This document shows positions 37,888 to 53,569 of a stretch of 64,000 nt of DNA, piece after piece. The stretch is from positions 14,322,001 to 14,386,000 of the forward strand of contig NC_079517.1 in the NCBI RefSeq assembly GCF_000801105.2, given 5' to 3'. The notes under the pieces were generated by a model that saw nothing but the letters and a program-made list of their open reading frames with translations, searched no databases and was not told the DNA's origin. The position numbers and the translations under genes were made by a program. Every line of letters begins with the position of its first letter. The first letter of the stretch is position 1. This stretch comes from Raphanus sativus. Lineage: Eukaryota; Streptophyta; Magnoliopsida; Brassicales; Brassicaceae.

Positions 37888-38559
37888 GAGTAATTCTTGG
37901 GTTCATTCCCTACGGTGAACCTAGAGGTTCACCCACCAATAGAAGTTCACCATTTTATATTTAATATTTTTTTAAAAAGAAATAAAATATTATCAAATTA
38001 TATTATGTTTTTTTAAAAAAAATTAAAAGATAAAAGCTCAAGAATTAAAATAAAAAATAATAGTAGTTGAAAAAAAATATTAAAAAAAACTTTTAATACC
38101 ATCAGCAAAATGTTAAACCCTAAACCCTAAATCCTAAATCCTAAACTTTTGGATAAACCCTAAACCCTTGGACAAATTCTAAATTTTTGATTTTTTTAAG
38201 TAATTTTAGTACCGTCAGCAAAAAACTAAACCCTAAACCCTAAATATTATACCCTAAATCCCTGGATAAATCTTAAACCTTTGGATAAATCATAAACGAA
38301 TTTAAGATTTATCCAATGGTTTAAGATTTACCCAAGGGTTAAAGATTTATCCAAGGGTTTAGGATTTAGTATTTAGGGTTTAGTGTTTTGTCGATGGCAT
38401 TAAAATTAATTTTTTAAAGTTTTTTTTGTTTCCAACTAATATTATTTTTTATTTATTTTTATCTTTTAATTTTAAAAATATGATAATATTTTGTTTCCTT
38501 TTTTAAAAGATATTGAATACAAAATGGTGAACCCTAGGAAGTGAATCCAAGAATTACTC
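37888..38559. mobile_element. Foldback element with CCCTAAA telomere-like repeats, 672 bp
   Basis: The left end GAGTAATTCTTGGGTTCA and right end GTGAATCCAAGAATTACTC are inverted repeats; next come facing GGTTCACC/GGTGAAC strings. The arms contain AAACCCTAAACCCTAAAT on the left and GGGTTTAGGATTTAG on the right, so the telomere-like tract is part of the palindrome. No clean target duplication. It resembles the larger element at 44769-45618 in design. Confidence 0.75.
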
Positions 38560-38788
38560 GTGTATATATAATACGTGATTTTAATGAGAGTTACTAGATT
38601 TTGATCCGCGCTTGGATTTGTTTTCGAAATCAAATAAACTTTCTCAAATCATTTTTTTATAGATAATATATAGTTTGAGCATATTTATCCAAACTATGTA
38701 TCGAACCATATACCAAAATGAAAACATGAAAGTAAAATTGAACTAATTTTATAAATAACCGAACAAATTATATATCTGAGAAAAAATC

Positions 38789-38888
38789 GAAAGAGTCTGA
38801 TATGTGTGGTAACTATAGAGTAACCTCTTCCGCCATCTTTAGTTCTTGGTAAGGAAGAAAGAGTCTGATATGTGTGGTAACTATAGAG
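38789..38888 (-). pseudogene. Remnant of the 5' end of a lost tau GST gene
   Basis: On the minus strand, leader-like sequence is followed by an ATG at 38836 and codons for MAEEVTL before TAG. It matches the GSTU23 leader and start (MAEEVIL; the leader strings AACTAAAGATGG and CTTCTT are shared). The coding region stops after seven codons and runs into a 32-bp direct repeat (38789-38820 and 38857-38888, containing GAGTCTGATATGTGTGG) that duplicates the leader's own upstream part. Confidence 0.7.
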
Positions 38889-38996
38889 CCAAGAACATTG
38901 GTTTTGGAAGAATAAATGGACCTTCCTTTGAACTGAGGAACCACATTCTTTTGTCAAAAGTAACTAATATTCTTTAGTGAAAGATAAAACAGAGAA

Positions 38997-39098
38997 CACA
39001 CAACGTGAGATGGAATCAATTCACAAATAAAAGTTGAAAATTAGATTCACACAACGTGAGATGGAATCAATTCACAAATAAAAGTTGAAAATTAGATT
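38997..39098. repeat. Perfect 51-bp tandem duplication
   Basis: Two identical copies of a 51-bp unit (CACACAACGTGAGATGGAAT at the start), at 38997-39047 and 39048-39098. A diverged third relative (CGAACGTGTAATGGAATCAG) lies at about 39273 in the GSTU22 3' UTR, suggesting that this block came from a duplicated GST 3' end. Confidence 0.85.
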
Positions 39099-39327
39099 TT
39101 TTTCTGTTACATCACACTGCATAAACGTTTTCATTAATTCCCAACTTCTTTTTAAAAAAAGAAGAGAAGAACAAATAGACCTCGTTAAGATTGAGGAACC
39201 CTACTATCTTGAGTGAGTTGCAATATTATTTAAAACTGAAAAAGACACAAACATGAAGGAGACAAAGAACACCGAACGTGTAATGGAATCAGTTTCACAA
39301 ACCAAAGGTGAAAGAAAAGATAGTGAT

Positions 39328-44768
<5,441 letters not shown>

Positions 44769-45618
44769 GAACGATACTTAGGTTCACCCCTGAGGTGAAC
44801 TTATGAATTCACCTCTTTCCTTATTTCAATCATATTACCATAAATATAAATGTCACATAAATAAATAAATTATAAATTACAAATAAAATAAACTTTAAAT
44901 CATAAACTCTAAATTCGAACCCTAAAACCAAATCTTAGATCTTAAATTTTAAACCCTAAACCCTAAACCCAAACATATACCCTAAACCCTAAACTCAAAC
45001 CTATACCCTAAACCCAAACTATATATCCTAAATCTAAATTTAAATCCTATACCTTAAACTCAAACCATAAACTCTAAACCCAAACTCCAAATTCTAAACC
45101 CTAAACCAAAACTCTAAATCCTAAATTCTAAACCTTCAACCCAAACTGTAAACCATAAACCCGAACTCTATACCCTAAAATGTATTTGAAAATACATTTG
45201 ATGATCATTAACCTAAAGGTATTTGAAAATTTTGGGTTTATAGTTTACAATTTGGGTTTAAGGTTTAGGATTTAGGGTTTAGAGTTTGGGTTTAGGGTTT
45301 GGGTTTAGGGTTTAGAGTTTGGATTAAGGGTTTATGGTTTGAGTTTAGGATCTAGAATTTAAATTTAGATTTAAGATTTATGGTATATAGTTTGGGTTTA
45401 GGGTATAGGTTTGGGTTTAGGGTTTAGGGTTTGGTTTAAAATTTAAGATCTAAGATTTGGGTTTAGGGTTCGAATTTAGAATTTATGATTTAAAGTTTAT
45501 TCTTTTGTAATTTATAATTTATTTATTTATGTGACATTAATATTTATGGCAATATAATTGAAATAAGGAAAGAGGTGAATTCATAAGTTCACCTCAGGGG
45601 TGAACCTAAGTATTGTTC
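44769..45618. mobile_element. 850-bp palindromic element with telomere-like arms and perfect 9-bp duplication
   Basis: GGGTAGGAA occurs at 44760-44768 and 45619-45627. The element starts GAACGATACTTAGGTTCACC and ends as its near-perfect inverse. The two arms, about 400 bp each, are near mirror images throughout and are made largely of AAACCCTAAACCC-type and GGGTTTAGGGTTT-type sequence. The 9-bp duplication indicates a Mutator-type origin. No ORF. Confidence 0.88.
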
Positions 45619-45627
45619 GGGTAGGAA

Positions 45628-46089
45628 ACCCCACTCTGGCCCAAGCATAAAACCTTTCACAAGTATGGAAGTATATTAAATCATTTTAGAAAAATATAAT
45701 TTCCCGCGTACACAATATATGTTCCACAGGGCTATTAGCACTTCTTTTTGAACTAGATTAATCTACAATTTACTCTTATGAATGGCTTAGATTTAAGTCC
45801 AGTTAAATTTCTCTAGTCAATAACCAGCTTTCCATGCGAATTTCAGGATGCACATTTCTCTAGAGCTACACAAAAACAAGGCAATGTAATTGGTAACTTC
45901 GAATTAGTGGAGTTTAGAGCATGATTAACCCGAGTCTTAGTTTGGAGTTTTTAACTCTTCGACATTTTTTTATAACTTTGGGCTAAGAACTTGAGTTGCT
46001 AGTTTGCTATCTCGGTACTTGTGTTCACCTACTCTACTTGCTCGTTTGCATTATTGTAATAGTTAGGTGGTGTACATGTAACACGTGGT
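45628..46089. other. Gap without a gene
   Basis: Intergenic between two transposable elements. No features supported. Confidence 0.4.
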
Positions 46090-46709
46090 TTTGATTTAGG
46101 GCTTATTGCAAAAGTGACTCAAAACTTGAAGTCAAACACAAAACTAACCTTTTCTTTTGACTCATTTTTTTTTTGAGTTTTTAACCCCACATCTGCATTT
46201 TATCTACGAAAATGCCATTAACCTTTTTTTTTTCGAAAATGGCTTCTTTACTGTCTCAACCACATTTTCTTCAAGTATTTACAATATTGCCACTGCCATG
46301 AATAGTGGGAACAACCTTGTACGAACTGTTTGGAGCTTTTAATGCCCTTTAATGCACGTAAATCTCTTAACACTCTCTTTGTTTCAATTGTTATGAACTA
46401 AAAACAACATTTCTTTCACTTTCTCTCCATATTCATCCAAAAAACTCAAGCTTTTGATTCAAAATATGGGCGATGGTTGACAGAGCCATATTTCTTTCGT
46501 TTTGACTTACGGTTGCTTTCGTTTGAGGTTCTGGGTGGTTGGAGAAGACCCTGTGTGCAAACGAAGTCATCTCACCTAGTTTAAGGTACGAATTTGAATT
46601 TTTTTCAAAATCTGTTCGCGTAGAAGACTTACTTGTAAGTCTTCTGTATGTAGAAGACTTACTGCTGAGTCTTCTGGTCAAACGGACGACTTAAACTAAG
46701 TCGTCCAGC

Positions 46710-47350
46710 TTTGTTTGTTGAAAATAAACACTCCAGACGACTTATAAGTCGTCTACGAGAAACATGCTAGTTTTGCATTTGACCGAATCGTGGCAGATCT
46801 TTGACTATTTCTGGACGACTTATAATTCAGTCGTCTCTGGGAAAGTTAAAATTTCAATATTTTATTAAACTAGACGACTTACGTGTAAGTCGTCTTAGGT
46901 TAGTTTTGTAGTTGAAAAATAAAACTTCATAATTTAACTTTTACCAGACGACATATTATAAAGTCGTCCCGTCAGAAGACTTAATTTAAAGTCGTCCGGG
47001 AAAAGCAAAGTCGTCCAGAATTTTTCCCAATTTTCTGGTCAAACCTTGCTTATCCCGGACGACCTTAAATTAAGTCGTCTAGCTGGACGACTTTTAGTTA
47101 AGTCGTCTGGAGAAAGTTAAATTTCAAGTTTTATTTTTCAATTACAAAACTAACCTAGGACGACTTACATGTAAGTCGTCTAGTTTGAATAAAATATTGA
47201 AATTTTTACTTTCCAGAGACGACTGAATTATAAGTCGTCCAGAAATAGTCAAAGATCTGACACGATTCGGTCAAATGCAAAACTAGCCCGTTTCTCGTAG
47301 ACGACTTATATATAAGTCGTCTGAAATTTTTTTTTTAACAAACAAAGCCG
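46710..47350. repeat. Long palindrome (arms about 300 bp) in the MULE 5' region
   Basis: Sequence around TTTGACCGAATCGTGGCAGATC (about 46777) and TAAACTAGACGACTTACG is mirrored around 47160-47280 (GATCTGACACGATTCGGTCA and CATGTAAGTCGTCTAGTTT). The centre is near 47035. Each arm holds several GACGACTTA pairs. Transcribed, it would form one long hairpin. Confidence 0.85.
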
Positions 47351-47524
47351 GACGACTTAGAATTAAGTCGTCCCTTTTAATTTTCAATTGCAAAAGTGAC
47401 CTCTTTAGACGACTTACCTTTAAGTCTTCTGGACGACTTAATTATAAGTCGTCTGCGATAATGTTTATTGAACTTCTTCATTTTCTCTATGTTTACTAAT
47501 GTGTTTTATTTTGAATATTTGCAG

Positions 47525-48199
47525 ATGATTTTTAAGTTACATGCAGTGTATGGACAATGGTTGTTGAGAGATTTCCGTTGGGATTTTGTGGTTGATGATC
47601 TCAAAGGAGCAAGATTGTTTTTATTGAATGAAGATTCAACACATGCTGAACTTGTTGCAATGGCTCAAGAAGATTATAACCTGGACATGAGATCAGTGAC
47701 TGTGGTGATTAGCTACTCATTACCAGCAGAAATGATGATGACTCCAGGCAGTCCTCCCATTCATGTTACAAGTGATAGACAAGTTCGAAACTTGCTCGAG
47801 ATACTCAAAACGCATAGAGTATGTCTTTGTGTATCAAGCCGCAGCAAGGTGGAAACGGTTTCAGAGAAAAGAGAAGAAGCTGGTGAATGGGAAGAAGATG
47901 TTGGTGATAATAATGAAGCTGGTGAATGGGAAGAAGATGTTGGTGATAATGATGAAGCTGATGAATGTTCTGAAGATGTTGGTGATAATGAGTCTGTTGA
48001 AGATGAAAATCAAGATGGGGAGGAGGAAAATGGGGAGGAGGAAAATGGGGAGGAGGATGCTGATAACACTATTGTTGGTGAAACGGATCAGAATGGTGGG
48101 GATTACAGTCTTTATGGAAAGGTTCTAGATGAGGACGAGGAAGATGATGATAATATATTTACAAATCTATACAAAACCTTCCAGACGACTTATTTGTAA
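47525..48199 (+). pseudogene. mudrA-like transposase N-terminal fragment
   Basis: Starts at an ATG directly behind an acceptor-like TATTTGCAG. The first 105 residues (with FKLHAVYGQWLLRD, VVISYSLPAEM and PPIHVTSDRQVRNLL) match the N-terminal domain of plant MULE transposases. It is followed by an acidic region with two or three copies of EAGEWEEDVGDN and EENGEE repeats, and stops at FQTTYL inside a GACGACTTA repeat. The DDE catalytic domain and the SWIM zinc finger are missing. An intron or leader upstream may span the palindrome. Confidence 0.8.
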
Positions 48200-48298
48200 G
48201 TCGTCCAGCTGGAAAACCTTCCAGACGACTTATATATTTACAAATCTATACAAAGACAAGTTACCAGACGACTTAAAGATAAGCAGAAGACTTACTAC

Positions 48299-51200
48299 GT
48301 CTTCCAGCCATGCTTTGGGTGTCCGGAGTTTATGATACCACCAAGTTGGTGATGTACGTGGTTTGTCCTCAAGCTTAGTGTAATAATCACTGCAAACAAA
48401 AAAGCAATCAGTTTTGGTAGACTAAATCAAGCTATTATGGGTAAAGCAATCACTTACGGATCAGTTTTCAACCAATCAGCGAGCTCCTTCAACTTAGGTC
48501 TGTTTAGTGAGGGAAATGGATTATACTTTCCCACTCTAAGGAGTTTCTTTGTCTCTGCCGTATAAGGAGATATCTGCGTGGGAGCAGGTTTCTTCGTTCG
48601 TTCACTCCTTGCACGCACAGAAGCAGTGGGAGCTGTTTTGTCCAATACAACCAGGCTCGGTTCTGAAACTGGAACGCTTGGATCGGTGGAAGCGAAGCTC
48701 GGTTGTTGATCGTTGGAAGCGAAGCTCGGTTGGTCAGTGGAAGTGAGAGGAACAATCTCTTTGGAGGTGACACCATCTGCTTTATCCTCCGGCAAGATCT
48801 TATATACCGAGATCGCCTCATCTGCTGTATCCTCCGGCAACAATCTCTGTAATAAAAGTTGCACACAAGTTAACCCTGGACGACTTAAATAAAAGTTGTC
48901 TGGACGACTAGTTGATACTAACCTTTTTGGGCAGAGGAGAAGGCTGTTTCGTTTGAGGAGAAGGCTGTTTCTTTTGAGGAGTAGGCTTTGCCTTTTGAGG
49001 AGTAGGCTTTGCCTTTTGAGGAGTACGCTGTCTGGTTTGAGGAGTAGGATGATTGGTTTGAAGTGTAGGCTGATCCTTTTGAGGAGTAGGCTGGGTTTGA
49101 GGGGTAGGCTGTTTGTTACTAACCCCGGTTTCTTTGGCTTGAGGGGTAGGCTGTTTGTTTCTAACCCCGGTTTCTTTGGCTTGAGGGGTAGGCTGTTTGT
49201 TACTAACCCCGGTTTCTTTGGCTTGAGGGGTAGGCTGTTTGTTACTAACCCCGGTTTCTTTGGCTTGAGGGGTAGCCTGATTGGTGACACCAACCTTCTT
49301 CTCCACAGCTTCCAATCTATCGGACAACTTCTTAATCTCCCTGATGCACTTCTTAAACCCATCTTTCATCATGTCACCTAAGCCACTTCTTAAGTCCTTG
49401 AACATATTTTCCAACTCCTCTCTGGTCACCCAACTAGCCTCTTCTCTAGCTTCTTCTCTAGCCTCTTCGCTAGCCTCTTCTCTAGCCTCTTCTCTAGCCT
49501 CTTTAGGAGCCTCTTTACGAGCCTCTTTAGGAGCCTCTTTACGAGCTTTCTTCCGAGGTCTCTGATTGTCTTCCTCCTCCTCCTCCACCTCCACCACAAC
49601 CATCTCTTTGGCTCTTTTCGATGGAGTCACAAACTTAGTTTTTGTACCAGTGACTTCCCAGCAATCCATGGTCCACTTCCACGGTCTCCGATCATACATG
49701 ACTTTAATGATGTTCTCCGCGGGCACGTCCTCAACCTCAGAGTCCCATTTTGGCCACATTTCACTAATGTCCTTCTCAACAAAGTTGATCACGCGGGTCT
49801 GCAGTAAATAGAAGAAGAATCGAGTTAGATATTTGAAACAAAATACTAAATAGACGACTTAATTATAAGTCATCTACTAAGTCGTCCAGCTGGACGACCT
49901 TCCAGACGACTTGTTATAAGTCGTCTGCTAAGTCGTCCAGCTGGACGACCTTCCAGACGACTTATAATAAGTCGTCTACTAAGTCGTCCAACTGGAAGAC
50001 ATTCCAGACGATTTATTATAAGTCGTCTACTAAGTCGTCCAGCTGGAAAACCTTCCAGACGACTTATAATAAGTCGTCTACTAAGTCGTCCAGCTGGAAG
50101 ACCTTCCAGACGACTTAATTAAGTGAAGATGGAAAGGTACCTGACTCAAGATAGCAGCTTTCATGAATCTGCGGCCTCTGCTGCCATCGTAAGCCAGAAT
50201 CGGTGGAGGCAGTGGAAGCGAACTGTTTAATCTGGGACTACCAATACTAGCACCCATTCCCGGCAGAGCTGTGTACGCCCAGACCTGAAGAACTTGTATA
50301 AACCCATCCACGGTGTAACAGCCAGTAATCTCTTTGTTCCACAAAGAGTCCATCAGCACCTTAAACGAGACTCTCCCCCATGGATAATTCTCAAACCGTT
50401 CTAAATCCATCACTAGCCTTGCCAGAGTAGCTCGTGTAGCGGTTGAAAACTTTCTCCCTTCAATGAATCCAGTGAAGATGGAAAGGTACGCGAGCCGCTT
50501 GCGATCTTCCGTGGACCAATCCCCGCATCTCTTCAGTGCATCTATTATCTGATCAGTAGTTGGCCCAGCTTCCAGATAAACTCCCATCTTCCCCCAGAAA
50601 GAAACCATCTCTGGGGTAACATCACATTTTGGTGTGTCAAGGTCCTCGATGTACTCGCAGTTTAGACCAGTGATCATTTCAAACTCTAACAGTGAAAACC
50701 TCAAAGGTTCTGGACCAACGAGACACCACATCTCGTACTTCTTCTTAATGTCCAGCTTTAAACAGAGCATGTGGTGAACCAGCCTTGAAGCCCAACCAAA
50801 TCCCTGCTCCTTGAACTTGATGAAAACTCCCAATCTCGACTCCTTGAGCTCTTCAAATTCTTTCTCAGTGAGAGCTCCCTTAAGAGCAGCATGCAACCTG
50901 TTGTTATCCGAATGATACGAAATGCTATGCTGGGGTTCTGGCTCTTCCCCTAATGTGTATAACCTACGGGGGAGTTCTGGAATATCCATCCTTTTTGTCT
51001 GCAAAATAATCAAAGACAACAATAGAAGTCAGAACACAAGCTAAATCAATCACGCCTTAATTGTTACTCCAGACGACTTAGTAGACGACTTTAATATAAG
51101 TCGTCTGGAAAGTCGTCCAACTGGACGACTTAGTTGACGACTTATATTTAAGTCGTCTGAAAAGTCTTCCAAATGGACGACTTATATTTAAGTCGTCTAC

Positions 51201-51308
51201 TAAGTCGTCCAGTTGGAAGACTTTCCAGACGACTTACTTACAAGTCTTCCAGTAGAAAAATTTCAAGCGGACCTGATTAGTCGCAGAAGGAGTTGGAGTA
51301 CTCGTCAT
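48299..51308 (-). CDS. Kaonashi/DUF1985 MULE-borne gene, truncated before the ULP1 protease domain
   Basis: Exons on the minus strand: 51308-51273, 50998-50141, 49798-48923, 48846-48458 and 48389-48299 (truncated); all junctions are GT-AG and phases match. Residues 1-12 are MTSTPTPSATNQ. Exon 2 encodes the DUF1985 domain (EPLRFSLLEFEMITGLNCEY, then SIFTGFIEGR). Exon 3 encodes a Lys/Glu-rich stretch with EEAREEAS repeats, a short coiled coil (ELENMFKDLRSGLGDMM) and four copies of a 14-residue repeat around KQPTPQAKETGVSN. Exon 5 encodes SPTWWYHKLRTPKAWLED, which in ULP-like proteins leads into the cysteine-protease domain, but the sequence then leaves coding and enters GACGACTTA repeats. Role of the family is unknown; as ULP-like it would be a SUMO protease, but this copy lacks the His-Asp-Cys core. 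Confidence 0.78.
49850..50125. repeat. Tandem array of a ~51-bp unit built on GACGACTTA/TAAGTCGTC, in intron 2 of the Kaonashi gene
   Basis: About five copies of a unit containing CTTCCAGACGACTTATAATAA (first 20 bases) then GTCGTCTACTAAGTCGTCCA, with few changes between copies. It fills nearly the whole intron. Similar clusters lie at about 46620-47460, 48178-48302, 51060-51255, 51856-51945 and 52318-52384, all inside the MULE. Confidence 0.92.
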
Positions 51309-52542
51309 TGTGGTTATAGATCTGAAAAAATAAACGTGAAACGGTGAGAATGAGTAAATTGATAGAGACAACGTTTTATGTTCATCTTTTCCTCGAGATT
51401 GATGACTTACCGGCGTTAGGGTTTACAGAGAAACGGCGCTACGGTTTACAGAGAAGAAGCGGTGGCGCTAGGGTTTAGAAGAAGCGGCGGTGCTAGCTAG
51501 TGTTTAGAGGAAGCGGCGGTGAGAACGTTGGTGAGCACGGTGGCGAGGGCGACGGTTTGTTCGGAAACAGTGGAAGCGGGGGCGCTAGGGTTTAGAGGAA
51601 TCGGCGGCGCTAGGGTTAGAAGAAGCTGCGGCGACAACGGTGAGAATGAAGTGAGATAGATAGCCGACGTTGAGAACGATGGTTTGTTCGGAAATAGTGG
51701 GAATTCGAATCGCCTTTGATATCGCCGGTGAGAGAGAACTGTTAGGGTTTCTGAATTTCGCGGAAAATGAAAAAAAAAAATCACCTTATATATTGGGTAA
51801 ATAATCCGGTTAGCTTTAAACGTACATTGGTAAACTTTAAGGTTTGGTCCGGTTTAGACGACTTATTCTGGCTGATAATGTACACCAGACGACCTAATAT
51901 TTAGTCGTCTGTGCACAGAAGACTAAATATTAAGTCGTCCCAGACTCTAAAATGAACCCCTAAACTAAAATGACTAAATTAACTTACTAACCACGTTATA
52001 AAATCAAATTATTCTTCAATAGTGTTTACTATACACAGAAATGAACACGCTTAGGTAATTTTAAAAATTTTCAAAAACGGTTTTAATGCTTTCCAAAATC
52101 TAACCCTAAGAACACATACAATACTACAACATATGTTGATGAAACATAAACTAAAGAATATCATGACTCACTACTTTCACTCATCTAGGCTGAAAACAAT
52201 TGAAATTTGTTATATATTAATTTATATCTCTTAAGACATATGTTAATTACATAATTCCAATTTTTCACTTATCAAAATATTTTTTACAAAATTTTTAAAT
52301 TATGTTTAAGAATAACTGTCCAGACGACTTTAAGTTAAGTCGTCTGGACGACTTATTTTCAAGTCGTCTAAACAGACGACTTGCGAGGGGTAGAAACGTA
52401 AAAAAAATTCCGTTTTTTTGTTTGTTCACAAGAAGATAGTTGTAATTTCAATAGCCTTTTAGGTTACTTTTGCCTTTGACTCAAGTTGGGGTATTCTTTT
52501 GGGTTTGACTCCTAGTTTTGAGTCACACTTGGCAATTCTCCC

Positions 52543-53569
52543 TTTGATTTAATGTGCAAATAATACCGCCTAGTCAGTGATTATTAGTCTATTAGAGCAT
52601 TTTTAATGGGATAAGTGGATAAATAAATCTTAGATGTGAAAATTTAATAAAATAATGTAAAAGATGAAGTTTAGTAATAATTAGTAGTGGGATGAGTGGG
52701 AAAATCTAACCAAAATGCTTCTTGTATAGAACCTGAGATATACATATCTCATCACTGTTTCAATTTTTTACTTTTGAATCTTGGAGAGAGTTATATCGTA
52801 ATGCTATGTTCAGAGTCATTACTAACAAAACATTATTATATTTAGGTTGGTTATTCAATTATTAGGTTGCAGTAGTTTATACATTTAAAATTAGATGCAC
52901 AAAATAGGTTAATAAGCATTCATCTAACTTTTACTTAAACTCAACTCGTTTCGCTTTAAATTTTTTTTTTTAATAAACAAGTTTTAAAAAAAAATTATAC
53001 TACTTTTTTGTAAATAAGTACAGAACCTATGAAAATATTTATGTGTTTTTATTTTACGAAGCAACTTCTGTGAATATTTATTTAATTGATTCTTCTAGAT
53101 GATAACCATTTGAATTGCATCCTTAGTTTGAATAAATACACGATCCATTGATCAGCCTGACCTGCCCAATAATCTACGGAAAAGATTGTTTGACAAATTT
53201 CAGTTATGTCTAAAACGAGTTCTGAAAGCCAGTGCTCACATATTCATAAGCTAAACAGATCAATCTTGACAGATTATACGCAAACCATAAAGGGAATAAA
53301 ATTTGAAAACAAGTTACAAAAAAGAGTTGAAAATGAATTCGTGTCCATAAAATTGATTTATACAGTGCGTACAAAATAAACATCAAATATACAACTATTT
53401 TAAAATGTAAGATTATATTTACGTGTATGATGTATTTCATATAAATATTTTTGATAAGTTTCATATATTTTTTTTTGATAAAGTATTTCATATAAATATA
53501 ATTTGATACAAATACTTCAAACTAGAATACGTAACATCAAATTTACAGTGAAATATATTTTGATACTAG
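52543..53569. other. Gap without a gene
   Basis: AT-rich. AGAGCATTTTTAATGGG at about 52594 looks like one end of a PIF/Harbinger MITE; its partner was not found. Confidence 0.4.

Larger units (their letters stand above)
46099..52542. mobile_element. Complete Kaonashi-type MULE, 6444 bp
   Basis: TTTGATTTA is present exactly at 46090-46098 and 52543-52551, a perfect 9-bp target duplication. Ends are GGGCTTATTGCAAAAGTGAC on the left and, read inward, GGGAGAATTGCCAAGTGTGA on the right; similarity continues for about 55 bp (shared TGACTCAAAACT and AGTCAAAC). Inside are a plus-strand mudrA N-terminal fragment and a minus-strand DUF1985/ULP-like gene, plus arrays of the GACGACTTA/TAAGTCGTC palindrome. 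Kaonashi elements are MULEs that carry captured ULP-like genes. Both genes are truncated where they meet near 48200-48300, so this copy is non-autonomous. Confidence 0.9.

Noticed and set aside
44880..45480. Possible chromosome end or telomere fusion because of CCCTAAA repeats
   Set aside because: The repeats are degenerate, arranged as a palindrome, and bounded by a perfect 9-bp duplication; host genes continue on both sides.
48896..49381. 161-codon plus-strand frame with GFFGLRGRLFV repeats
   Set aside because: It mirrors the tandem repeat of exon 3 of the minus-strand Kaonashi gene.
49850..50125. CRISPR-like regularly spaced palindromic repeats
   Set aside because: Plant nuclear DNA; spacers are not unique and the array is a tandem satellite inside an intron of a transposon gene.
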